Shown here: piece after piece, positions 1 through 8,400 of the stretch
Layout of the letters: every line of letters starts with the position of its first letter
Numbering within the stretch: position 1 is the stretch's first letter
Origin: a virus
DNA: 56,007 nucleotides
Strand: one strand, 5' to 3'
Virus record (IMG/VR): IMGVR_UViG_3300001352_000012
Coordinates: 1-56,007 of that record
Program-made: the position numbers and the translations under genes
The notes under the pieces: model-generated
Seen by the model: only the letters and a program-made list of their open reading frames with translations
Database searches by the model: none
Told to the model about the DNA's origin: nothing

Positions 1-295
1 TAGGGGATGATTTAGTTGATCCCCCCTTACCAGCCCAAAGTTTCTTGCACGCCCAATACCGTGCTGTGAGTTTATCGTTTGCTGTGCCGCATTTATGTCT
101 TGCCTTGAAACTTTTCCTAGCGGCATCACTATAATTATGTCCATAGCCTTTAGCACCAAAGTGGATTAGTTTTTCTTTACCCCCCTGACACGCTTTAACC
201 ATCATCTTTTTGTTTGGTCGTGAAGATTTAGTTGGTTTGTTGCAGGTCATACCCCGCTTAACAGATGAACTAACTTTCTTCTTACCTTTAGCCAT
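1..295 (-). CDS. Small basic Cys-containing phage protein, 3' end cut by window edge
   Basis: The frame opens with ATG at 295 and is still open at position 2, giving 98 visible residues. The N-terminus is Lys/Ser-rich. The core reads KLIHFGAKGYGHNYSD, then ARKSFKARHKC and LTARYWACKKLW. That conserved block is typical of a family of short basic phage proteins of unknown function often found near structural genes. Several spaced Cys and His residues could bind a metal, but this is not shown. It starts just downstream of the endonuclease I stop, so the two are probably co-transcribed. The family resemblance is from memory and no function is assigned. Confidence 0.7.
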   Translation of the reverse strand, partial: MAKGKKKVSSSVKRGMTCNKPTKSSRPNKKMMVKACQGGKEKLIHFGAKGYGHNYSDAARKSFKARHKCGTANDKLTARYWACKKLWAGKGGSTKSSP

Positions 296-297
296 AG

Positions 298-675
298 TTA
301 TATAATCTCTTTAATCCATCCTACAGGCATTAACTCTCCTTCTGACCACTTCATACCAACACTATCAGCCCAATCTCCATAGGTAGTCTTAGAACCTTTC
401 CCAATCTTGTTTGCTGCCCTTTGAAATATGATTCTTAAATCTATTCCTTCGTGTTGTTTTAATATGGACTTTAACTTAGTTCGATCAGATACAGTGAGTA
501 CTCCCTTTAGTTCTACAAACATTGTCCCTCCATCTTTCTTTTGAAAAACAAAATCAGGTAAATATTTTTTTACAGGCGGTTGCCAATTTAGTTTAACAGA
601 CTCATACTCGAATCTCTTTTTACATTGCTTTGCAAACCGCTGTTCATATTTACTCCTGTAGTTGTTCATCCCCAT
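298..675 (-). CDS. T7 endonuclease I-like Holliday-junction resolvase
   Basis: The product is 125 aa. It matches the T7 gp3 endonuclease I fold: an N-terminal Glu in RSKYEQRF, then LPDFVF, then FVELKG, which together supply the D...ExK nuclease triad. The conserved tail ends in KGSKTTYGDW and PVGWIKE. This enzyme cleaves four-way junctions and branched DNA, and in T7 it degrades host DNA and resolves concatemers before packaging. I chose ATG 675, one base after the upstream stop codon (677-679). A longer frame from 708 would lie inside the 44-aa gene. It sits among late genes, which fits a role in processing DNA for packaging. Confidence 0.88.
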   Translation of the reverse strand: MGMNNYRSKYEQRFAKQCKKRFEYESVKLNWQPPVKKYLPDFVFQKKDGGTMFVELKGVLTVSDRTKLKSILKQHEGIDLRIIFQRAANKIGKGSKTTYGDWADSVGMKWSEGELMPVGWIKEII

Positions 676-676
676 C

Positions 677-811
677 TTAACTACCGCATGACAAACATTC
701 AGCGTCATCTATATCACATACTTGAGGTTTTACAACCTTTGTCTTATCTTGTTCCGCAGCGGCTCGCATCAACGCCTCTAAGCCTAGAGACTCTTCCGTA
801 ATATTTGCCAT
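677..811 (-). CDS. 44-aa hypothetical protein with C-terminal Cys pair
   Basis: This short frame has start ATG 811 and stop TAA 677-679. It begins MANITEESLGLEALMRAAAE and ends with a Cys-rich tail, VCDIDD then CLSCGS. It fits exactly between the 74-aa gene upstream (2-base gap) and the endonuclease I gene downstream (1-base gap), which is strong evidence that it is translated. The N-terminal half looks helical and the tail could bind a metal, but no family is recognised. Confidence 0.7.
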   Translation of the reverse strand: MANITEESLGLEALMRAAAEQDKTKVVKPQVCDIDDAECLSCGS

Positions 812-813
812 TT

Positions 814-1038
814 TTAATCTTCTATTAATGGTATAGGTGGACACCAGCTCTCAGGTAATACTTCTACTTCTTCCATATCGCTAGAGTAGTTATCGTGCTT
901 TACAATAGCGTATTGAACTTGTGTTGGGTTTTCAATAATATCTGACCAGCGAGTAGTAGTGCCATGATAGTTTTCTCCAACAGTAACCTCTTGGTTGTAA
1001 TCTTCACACTCTTGATTTGTTCCTATGTAGTATGCCAT
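814..1038 (-). CDS. 74-aa hypothetical protein
   Basis: A small acidic protein beginning MAYYIGTNQECEDYNQEV and ending LPESWCPPIPLIED. It has two Cys and no membrane segment. It lies in a tightly packed minus-strand string (2-3 base gaps) directly after the receptor-binding fibre gene, so it could be a tail-fibre accessory or assembly factor. That is inference from position only. No family is recognised. Confidence 0.7.
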   Translation of the reverse strand: MAYYIGTNQECEDYNQEVTVGENYHGTTTRWSDIIENPTQVQYAIVKHDNYSSDMEEVEVLPESWCPPIPLIED

Positions 1039-1040
1039 TT

Positions 1041-1238
1041 TTATTCTTCTATTACTGGTTCTACAATTTCAATCTCTCCAATAGTATACGCAATTGCTGC
1101 ATTGTCTAAATCAAGTTGAGCTTCTAATTGTAGCCAATACACACCGCCAACGGTGTTGTTAGTGGGATTCCAATAGAAATCGTCAATGCTACTTAGTATT
1201 GGAAATTTAGAAACGTCTGGTATTATTAAAGCTGTCAT
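1041..1238 (-). CDS. 65-aa hypothetical protein coupled to the tail fibre
   Basis: The start ATG (1238-1236) overlaps the fibre gene stop TGA (1237-1235) in an ATGA arrangement, so translation is probably coupled to the fibre. The sequence has an aromatic patch (DDFYWNPTN, GGVYWLQLEAQ) and an acidic tail (EIEIVEPVIEE). Small proteins encoded directly after fibre genes are often fibre chaperones or tail-tip subunits. Here that is only a positional guess. Confidence 0.72.
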   Translation of the reverse strand: MTALIIPDVSKFPILSSIDDFYWNPTNNTVGGVYWLQLEAQLDLDNAAIAYTIGEIEIVEPVIEE

Positions 1239-3490
1239 CGTACTGCTGTGTTATAAGTTGTTATTGCATCGTATAAGTCTGTTGCTTGGTTAGCCGTTAA
1301 GGATTTATGTATGCCGAAAAAGTCAAATTCCCAATCAGTAAAATATTGTGGACTACCAACAACGCTACCTCTTGCTAGCACAAAAATAGGGTTGACAGGT
1401 AACGTACTAGGCGAAAGTGAAATATCAGAAGCTGTTAAAACATTGTTTTCATACAGATTCATGGTTGTTGCATCTCTAGTTAAAGTAGATATACTCTTCG
1501 TGTTTTTAAGTCCTGTGAGACTATCACCATTACTACCAATAACTGCAGATGGATATGTAAGATTCATTTGAACAAATCTCAGTGGACTGGTACTATAAAC
1601 ACCCATCGCTACACCTGTATTTATCGTATTAACGGTTGCGGTGCTTACGGTTATAGCCATACTATTAACGTCTCCATCTACGGATGGTATAAACCCAGTA
1701 TCACCGTATGTATCTACCAAATTACCAGCTACCCCAGTAGTTGCGTGTGTCGGAGTGTTATACCAAGTAATGTTTTTAGTTGGGTCTTTAAGATTGTATT
1801 TCGCAGCAGTTAATGAAGTCGGTGATATAGGGTAAATTCTATCTGAATCACTCCATACGTCTGTGTTATTAGTTGTACTTCCTGTGCCTTTTAAGTCAAG
1901 TACCAATTGATTAACAGCCGCTTGTTCTGTTGCGTCTGTTATACCAGCTGCTGTGATGTAAGCAGTAGCATCAGGGTCATAAGCATTGTAAAGTGAATCT
2001 AATATTGTTTCAATACCAACTCTGTTTGCGCTCTGATCTGATGTGTAAGCTACAAGAGCTGACAATTTGCCACCAAAGTTTAAAATTCCTGCTGACCAAA
2101 ATCCAAATCTATACTCTGCCCAAATAGATGTGACTGCATCAATATGTGAAATTACCTTGCGTCCATTTGTGTCATTGTACACAGTAGTTCTATTTGTCAC
2201 ATTAATAGGTACACCATTTTGATATAAACTAGGAGAACCATAAGAAGGAGACGTTGTGACTGTACTCGTATTACCATCATATGCAATCATCCCATAATAA
2301 GACGTTATACTGCTGTTTGGGAATATGTAGGCGGTATCTCCATCCGTATCTGTTAAAAAGAATTGGTCTAGTCTAGCCTCACCAAATAAATCAACAGTAT
2401 TACTTAAATACTCGTTAATACCGTCAAATTTAACAGCAGGAACGCCTCCGCTAGTAACTACCACACCAGCGTTTACTATCATAGGTTGATTAGCCGCACT
2501 TGCTTGAATAAAGTTTGATGAGTTACCACTCTGGTCGTAGTAAGTAGTTACAAAAGCATCATAGTTACCGCCTGGATGGCTAACCCACATACCACTAGCT
2601 GGGAAATTATTTAATGTTCCGTTATTGCTATTTCCACTAGCATCAACAGCGGTAGTGTCTGTACCCGACTCATTAAATTTATAATATACATTTGGAGACG
2701 CTATTACACTTGTTGCAGTTGCGCCTAGTCCACCGTTATATAAGTCATCAACATTTTGTTGAGTTAATGAAGATTCTGTCTTAACAAATAGCTCATCAAG
2801 AATAAATTGCCCATAAGCACCACTACCTTCACCTATTCGATCAAAACTTATATTTTCGTTATCGTAGTTATCGGTATCACCTGTGTATTTTGTTCCATTA
2901 ATCCACATTTCATTTACTCCTCCATTTAACGAAACAGCAATGTAATACCAAGTACTTGTGGAAATGGCTGGAAATGAAAATGTAGTAGTTGCAGCACCAG
3001 CAGATCTACTTCTAAATGTAGCAGAGGTGCTATTGTTCCACCTAAACCATTGATTTCCATTAGTTGAATCGCCTAAAATATATTCAAAATTGGGCGTTGA
3101 TGAAAAGTTTACCCAAAATCCAAAGCATAAGCCATTTGAAAGGGCTGGTTTGGCAATTGCGGTAAATGAAACATTGTCATTTACCCCATCAAACTCTAAT
3201 GCGTTTTCAAAGATTGAATTAGTAAAGGCTTCTAATGCTGCTGTGTCTAATGTGTCACCTACAAATCCTATATCTAGTTCTGCACTATCATGTTGCCTTC
3301 TAGCCCTTAACGAATTGGTAGCTGTACTTGATAATTTAAAAACACTATAAGCTGCTGCTGCACCGCTATATGTATCAAGTAAGTAAGAAACCGCTGGAGC
3401 AGAGCCTGAAGGTGAACCCATGCCATCATGACCCCCAATAGATGCCCCACTACTAATTATACCCCTTATAAAACCGCCAAAACCGCCCAT
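1235..3490 (-). CDS. Receptor-binding tail fibre with nested LamG lectin-like domain
   Basis: The product is 751 aa. Residues about 1-35 are Gly-rich. A first half-module (AYSVFKLSSTATNSLRARR, LDIGFVGDTLDTAALEAF, about residues 45-90) is interrupted by a concanavalin/LamG-like beta-sandwich (about 95-305: LEFDGVNDNVSF, FGFWVNFSS, WYYIAVSLNG, FILDELFVKTES). The interrupted module then resumes as FVTTYYDQSGN at about 310. A second carbohydrate-binding-like domain follows (PAVKFDGINEYL), then a C-terminal module starting YITAAGITDATEQAAVNQL. This architecture fits a fibre that binds a host surface glycan. The chain is Thr/Ser/Asn-rich with no Cys, as usual for fibres. No catalytic motif was seen. 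Confidence 0.85.
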   Translation of the reverse strand: MGGFGGFIRGIISSGASIGGHDGMGSPSGSAPAVSYLLDTYSGAAAAYSVFKLSSTATNSLRARRQHDSAELDIGFVGDTLDTAALEAFTNSIFENALEFDGVNDNVSFTAIAKPALSNGLCFGFWVNFSSTPNFEYILGDSTNGNQWFRWNNSTSATFRSRSAGAATTTFSFPAISTSTWYYIAVSLNGGVNEMWINGTKYTGDTDNYDNENISFDRIGEGSGAYGQFILDELFVKTESSLTQQNVDDLYNGGLGATATSVIASPNVYYKFNESGTDTTAVDASGNSNNGTLNNFPASGMWVSHPGGNYDAFVTTYYDQSGNSSNFIQASAANQPMIVNAGVVVTSGGVPAVKFDGINEYLSNTVDLFGEARLDQFFLTDTDGDTAYIFPNSSITSYYGMIAYDGNTSTVTTSPSYGSPSLYQNGVPINVTNRTTVYNDTNGRKVISHIDAVTSIWAEYRFGFWSAGILNFGGKLSALVAYTSDQSANRVGIETILDSLYNAYDPDATAYITAAGITDATEQAAVNQLVLDLKGTGSTTNNTDVWSDSDRIYPISPTSLTAAKYNLKDPTKNITWYNTPTHATTGVAGNLVDTYGDTGFIPSVDGDVNSMAITVSTATVNTINTGVAMGVYSTSPLRFVQMNLTYPSAVIGSNGDSLTGLKNTKSISTLTRDATTMNLYENNVLTASDISLSPSTLPVNPIFVLARGSVVGSPQYFTDWEFDFFGIHKSLTANQATDLYDAITTYNTAVR

Positions 3491-3542
3491 CTTAATCTTT
3501 TTATGTTAACACCGCTATACTCACCTATTAATACTACTTATG

Positions 3543-3866
3543 TTACCCGTTTTCTTTTAGTTTATTTTTAGTTCTTTTCATTATCCAATTGATAATAGGA
3601 GTAGAAGAAAGACCCATTACAAGTCCACCAAAGTGAGGGTAGTTGTGTATCTCTACATTTATATTGAAAGACTCTTCTAAAAACAGTGACATCTCAGGAA
3701 AGACCATACAAAGAAGTATACCACTAAGTAAACTTACCATTAAGTTAGCCCATCTATCCTCTAACCACTCTCTTCCTGTTATATACTTTCTAAACTTAGG
3801 TAGGTTAGATATGTACATAATCTCTACTAGGATTACAGCTAGGGTCATTGTGAAGTATATAATCAT
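3543..3866 (-). CDS. Small membrane protein, holin-like candidate
   Basis: The product is 107 aa with about three hydrophobic segments (residues 2-20, 42-60 and 80-96) separated by charged loops such as KFRKYITGREWLEDRW, and a basic tail (KRTKNKLKENG). It is the last gene of a three-gene membrane cassette with the 74-aa and 214-aa genes. The cassette sits between virion genes and the fibre, as lysis cassettes often do. It could be a holin or an antiholin. No family is recognised. Confidence 0.6.
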   Translation of the reverse strand: MIIYFTMTLAVILVEIMYISNLPKFRKYITGREWLEDRWANLMVSLLSGILLCMVFPEMSLFLEESFNINVEIHNYPHFGGLVMGLSSTPIINWIMKRTKNKLKENG

Positions 3867-3872
3867 TACTCT

Positions 3873-4097
3873 TTATTTGTTTTTATTTCTTAGTTGGTTT
3901 ATTTTATAGAGTGTGTATATTGCTGCAAAGGTAAAGGATATAAACTTTGCTAATTCTGTAAGTATCATAATTCCCCCTGTCCAATCCTCTAATGTCCAAT
4001 CTAAAACCCCACCTATAAAGAATACACACCACACCTTAATTATACTAAGCGCACCATCAAATTGTGGTGTTAGAGGGTATAAAAAATTACTGTTCAT
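3873..4097 (-). CDS. Two-TM holin candidate
   Basis: The product is 74 aa with hydrophobic segments at about 17-36 and 45-66, an acidic linker (LDWTLEDW) and a charged, basic C-terminus (INQLRNKNK). Size, two membrane helices and a basic tail are classic class II holin features. Its start ATG overlaps the stop of the 214-aa gene by one base (TAATG), and the next membrane gene begins 6 bases after its stop. The role of forming membrane lesions at lysis is inferred from topology and context. Confidence 0.6.
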   Translation of the reverse strand: MNSNFLYPLTPQFDGALSIIKVWCVFFIGGVLDWTLEDWTGGIMILTELAKFISFTFAAIYTLYKINQLRNKNK

Positions 4098-4741
4098 TAC
4101 TTTCCAAAGATTATTTTTTTATTTTCTGTTACCGTGTCTCCGCAATTGGTAACTAATGTTTGATAATACTCCTTTCTCCCTATGCGGGGAAAGAAATTTA
4201 CTCTAAATAAACTACGTCTTTTAAAATAATTAATGTCGTGTATTACTATATTCCTATCTCCTGTAATGACTAATCCACTTGAGGTAAACTCCCCACTCAC
4301 TGTAAGGCAGTTATCTAACTTCTTTGTAAACTTGTTGGGGATTGAGGTGTTTAGTTCTATTAACTCGTAGAGTGTATCATACTCGGTAATAGTCTTTGTA
4401 ATCACCTTTCCAAACTTTATCTTCTTTAACTCAATTATTTGTCTGCCTTTAATGTTAAGGCTATCCATAATGGCAGCTATGGAAGAGTCTTTTAACACCT
4501 CTTTTCTATTTGCTTTTGTCTTAATTAGGATAATCTCTTGTTGGTAGGCATCTTCTATGTTCGCTATGCGAGAGCGTGTAGCGTTTTCGTAATCCGCTAA
4601 AATGTCCTCGTTCTTTTGACAGGAACTGACACCAAAAAATACCCCAACTAAAAGAACTACAATAGCTATCCATTGAACAATTACTATGTTTTCCTTTAGA
4701 TTAGAAAAGAATCCTAATATGGAACTGACTAAAGCTATCAT
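4097..4741 (-). CDS. Membrane-anchored, spanin-like protein with possible lipobox
   Basis: The product is 214 aa. A hydrophobic helix (about 20-40) is followed by Cys in GVSSCQKNED, then a helical, coiled-coil-prone stretch (about 45-110) and a beta-rich basic C-terminal region ending KKIIFGK. The hydrophobic segment plus Cys could be a lipoprotein signal. The acidic run after the Cys resembles the surface-export signals of Bacteroidota lipoproteins. In context with two holin-like genes the best guess is an i-spanin or Rz-like lysis protein, or an outer-membrane lipoprotein. No C-terminal membrane helix was seen, so it is not a typical u-spanin. Confidence 0.5.
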   Translation of the reverse strand: MIALVSSILGFFSNLKENIVIVQWIAIVVLLVGVFFGVSSCQKNEDILADYENATRSRIANIEDAYQQEIILIKTKANRKEVLKDSSIAAIMDSLNIKGRQIIELKKIKFGKVITKTITEYDTLYELIELNTSIPNKFTKKLDNCLTVSGEFTSSGLVITGDRNIVIHDINYFKRRSLFRVNFFPRIGRKEYYQTLVTNCGDTVTENKKIIFGK

Positions 4742-4750
4742 TCTACTATC

Positions 4751-4915
4751 TTACTTTTTCTTAGTAGTCTTTTTCATTAACTGTTTTGTGTAGGGCTTGT
4801 ACGTTGTCTTCACTGACAGTTGTTTAGTTGGTTTTTTCTTGTAGGTTGTCTTTACACTTAACTGCTTGGTTGGCTCTTTCTTTGCCGTTGCTTTCTTTTT
4901 TCCTCCTGTTGGCAT
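4751..4915 (-). CDS. 54-aa Lys-rich repeat protein
   Basis: The frame runs from ATG 4915 to TAA 4751. It is extremely basic and built from near repeats: EPTKQLSVKTTYK, then KPTKQLSVKTTYK, then PYTKQLMKKTTKKK. The first two units share PTKQLSVKTTYK exactly in protein, while their DNA differs at several synonymous positions, as expected for selection on protein. The composition suggests binding to DNA or another polyanion, for example a head-packaged basic peptide. It lies between a small structural gene and the lysis cassette. Confidence 0.68.
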   Translation of the reverse strand: MPTGGKKKATAKKEPTKQLSVKTTYKKKPTKQLSVKTTYKPYTKQLMKKTTKKK

Positions 4916-4941
4916 TGTGCTTGTTTTTATTATAAATAATA

Positions 4942-5394
4942 TTAATCCACTATATCGTAGTCAAAGTTTACACCACTTCCTGCTGTTACAATAAAGGGTT
5001 GTACTAAGCCATTCTCTTTAGCTTGTGGGGTGAAGCTATTACCATCTCTAATTATAAGGGTATCATCGTTAGGAAAAGTGATTGTTACATCTCCTCCGTT
5101 AGCTACTCCTGAGATCTGCCTAGCTGCGTTCTTTAATAGTTTCATTGTAGACCCTGCTTGAGCGTCTGCAAATCCATCCTTGAGCCAAAGAACTGTATCG
5201 CTGTCTATTCTCTCTACTTGTCTTATTGCTACGTTAACTGTATCAAATATCCAATCATTGATATTTAGTTCAGTTGTGAAGAGTGTAGATGTACCTACTA
5301 ACTCTTTGCTTGCTGCTGCTGATACTATTGTTCCCGTAAGTGCTGCCGAGAGTGGGAGGGTATCTGTAGCGTTTGTAATATTCTGTGCTGCCAT
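4942..5394 (-). CDS. 150-aa probable structural (fibre or decoration) protein
   Basis: It begins MAAQNITNATDTLPLS, is rich in Thr/Ala/Val and has beta-type blocks (GTIVSAAASKELVGTSTLF, INDWIFDTVNVAIRQVERI, GGDVTITFPNDDTLIIRDG). This is the style of small phage decoration or head-fibre proteins. It has its own promoter-like sequence immediately upstream (5422-5450), suggesting higher or separately timed expression, which fits an abundant virion component. The exact role is unknown. Confidence 0.65.
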   Translation of the reverse strand: MAAQNITNATDTLPLSAALTGTIVSAAASKELVGTSTLFTTELNINDWIFDTVNVAIRQVERIDSDTVLWLKDGFADAQAGSTMKLLKNAARQISGVANGGDVTITFPNDDTLIIRDGNSFTPQAKENGLVQPFIVTAGSGVNFDYDIVD

Positions 5395-5421
5395 TGTTTG
5401 TGTGTTGTGTGAAACTTAGTG

Positions 5422-5450
5422 CAAAGTTACGAAATTATTATCTTTTGCAA
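5422..5450 (-). promoter_or_regulatory. Bacteroidota-type promoter for the 150-aa structural gene
   Basis: On the minus strand, TTG (5450-5448) is followed after 18 bases by TAACTTTG (5429-5422), matching the Bacteroidota TTTG / TAnnTTTG consensus. It lies in the 61-base gap between the 2414-aa gene stop and the start at 5394. The decamer GTAACTTTGC is repeated exactly at two other late promoters (29362 and 31836). Confidence 0.75.
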
Positions 5451-5455
5451 TTCCT

Positions 5456-8400
5456 TTAGTTGATGTTGTATTTTTTTGTAAGGGGTTTCTTTTTATTATT
5501 CTTTCTTTTACTCTTAGCTTTCTTTAGCATCTTATTTATTATGTTTGACATAGGTAACTGAGTACCTGCACCAACAGCTAAAGAGAGGTTCATTATAGCG
5601 ATAGATAAATCTGCCGCTACTACTGCGTCTATATCATCCTCCTTAACCATTTGCTCCCGCGACTTATTTACTGTTGCCCCTAGTGCTATTAGGTTATCAA
5701 CTGCTGGTAGTAGCTCTTTACCTGTAAACACACTAACATCATATTTACTAGATAAATTTATCGGCTTATTCACAAAAAAGTTATTCTTTAGTAAATCTGC
5801 CAATATTTTTTTATCTTCCTTATCTTCTGCCATATTGTACAGCGCACTTATAACTGCTATTGCTGCGCCCCTAGACACTTTTCCATACTTACTTACTGCT
5901 AGGAATGTCAGTTGGTTTGTTATTAAATCTCCTAAACCTTTAAGGGTAAACATCTCCTCCATTCTCTTTTCTGCCTCTTCTGCTTCGTCATCATCCCCAA
6001 ACATTATCTGCGAGGCTAAATAATATACTCCCATCATGTATGAGTATGTAATAGCGTTCATTAAAACACCCCCTGCGTTAGCTAACTCTGCTGCGTTATT
6101 TCCTTTTTTATTTCTAAGGTCTCCTGCGATGAACTTTAAGGATTGGAAAAACTCACCTTGCTCCCTATATCCGAAATTACCAAAGAATGACACTAACCTA
6201 CCTTGTGGGGAGTCAGCCTTAAATGTTATAGGTGTACCATCTTCTGACAGCCCTATACCTAAAAATTTAGACGGTGCTATCTCTACTGATCTCCTAGTCC
6301 CCCCTTTTGTCTTTGAGCCATAGATTCTTTCTACTAATTCTTGAGCCTTTGCTGTTGCATCTTTTATTGCTTGTAGGTTCTGTTCTTTATAAGCCTTATT
6401 ATTTAAGAATTTTTTTCTGTCAAAAGATTCTCCTGTTATAGACTGAAACTCCCTTCTGAATACGGGCATAAATCCTGTTATGGCTGTTAGGTATTCTGGA
6501 ATAGACATTGTGTAACGTCCAACCTTTATAAAAATATTCTCTCTACCTACCGCTTCCTTTACGCCTCTTCTCTCTATATCACCTGATTTAAAGTCTGCTA
6601 TATCTGCACCTGTTAAATCCTCTAATTCTCTTAGGGTGTCCCAAGATTCTTTATTGAAAGTGTCTGCTATACCTCTTGCACTTCTAACTTTGATTGGGAT
6701 AGATGTAAATGCAGCTACTATCTCTATTGCTGACCTTATTGGGTCAAATAAGGACTTAGCGTATCTAGCACCTAACAGTTTAGTTAACATTCGTGGGGTG
6801 TTGCCTATTGACTTTTCATAGTCTAGTGATGCGTTGTAATCCCCCTTTATGGCGTTTGCAATAACTCCTGCCTTTGTTCTACTTATGGTTTTATTAAGTA
6901 TAGCATTAGTTACGGGCTGTACCTCTGAGAATACATAATCTAATGAAGTGTCCTCAGCGTAGTTAATAACCATCTCTGCAATATTAACAGGGTAAACTCC
7001 AAATGTAGGTCTCAGGGATTCTGTTACTTTTTCCTTTCCTTGTTTTGCTTGTGGGCTAAACTTATCAAACTTCTTAGTTGTTGCGTCAACATCTCCTATT
7101 CTACCTTTTCTTTGTGTTGGTACATAATACACTTGAGGGTTAAACTCTATGCCCCTTCTTAAGTTAGCTGCTTCTTGTCTGTCCCTACCCTTTTCAAATA
7201 CCTCTTCTGCTGTTTTTAGCATCTTTCGTTCGCGGGGGTTGAGTAAACTTTCATAGTTTTCTGATAGTACTTGTACATCTACATACCCCTCTTCTGTTTT
7301 TGGTAGGCTCTCGTAGAACTCCTCTATATTCTTTCGTTCTCGGTTGTCCCACATTGACTTAGCTTGTCCCTTCTTATGGTACTCCTTTTCGCTTTCTGAT
7401 AATCCTGCCGCATCCATAGCTGCTTCATTACCTAACCAGATGCCAAATATATCTCTGTTCCCTACCTCAACTCCATCTGCTTTTGTACCACTACCAAGTA
7501 GTGATGCTTCTCTTAGATACTGCGCAATTATACCCACCCTATTAAAGCCTCGCTCATCTCTCCTAAAAATACTAGGGGACGATGCTTTTAAAAAGTCTTT
7601 AAGCATTGTGTCAGACATCTTCTTAGCCCTTGTAAAAGCATTACTCATAGGTTGATACACCATCTTGTATATCTCATCCCTCTGTGAGTTGAGTATATTT
7701 CTTACTCTTTGTGCCGCCTCTTTTGTACCTAATCTATCAATCCACGCTTTAACGCTTAACCCCTTGGGGTCAATTTCTTCAATAGCGTCAACAAGTTTAT
7801 CTACCCTCTTTGATTTACTTGCAGCAAATTCTCTAAGGTCTGATATTTCTTTAAATGGGATATTCCCCGCTATAATAGCCTCAGCCGCATCGTTAAACCT
7901 GCTTAACCAAGCAGCGTCATCAACCTTCTCAGCCTCTAACAGTAGTCTAACCTCGTCTGCCTCTACGCCATCAAGAGTTAACCCCTTTAGTTTTAAAACA
8001 CTCTTTTTGTATTTTTTACTCTCTTGTACTGTGAATTTGTCTAGCTCTTTTTTAAATATATCTACTTGCTCCTTTAACTTAGAGTTTAACTCCTCAGCTT
8101 TTTCCTCTGTTATAACCCCATCCTTAACTGCCTTGTCTATTGCGTTCTTAGCCCTTGTTAAGTTACCTCTTGATTGTGATGCTAATTGAGCCGTAGTTAT
8201 TTTATTAGACTCTATATCTATCTCTATTTCTTCTTCTAATTCTCTTACTAACTCTGGGTCTATGTCTTGTTCTGAATCTAAATACTCTCCAATTATTTGT
8301 TGTCTTTCTACTTCAAGATTTATGAACTGAGAGAAGGTTTCTGCTTTTGCTCTCTTTTTCTTATAATCCTTTATCTTTTCGGTAATGCTTTTTTGTGGGG

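Noticed and set aside
1311-3350. Plus-strand frames opposite the tail fibre gene
   Set aside because: They are low-complexity shadows of a well-supported coding region with recognisable lectin-like domains.
7344-8189. Long plus-strand open frames opposite the 2414-aa gene
   Set aside because: They are Ser/Leu-rich mirror images of a charged helical protein on the other strand, with no start context, no motifs and no neighbours in the same direction.
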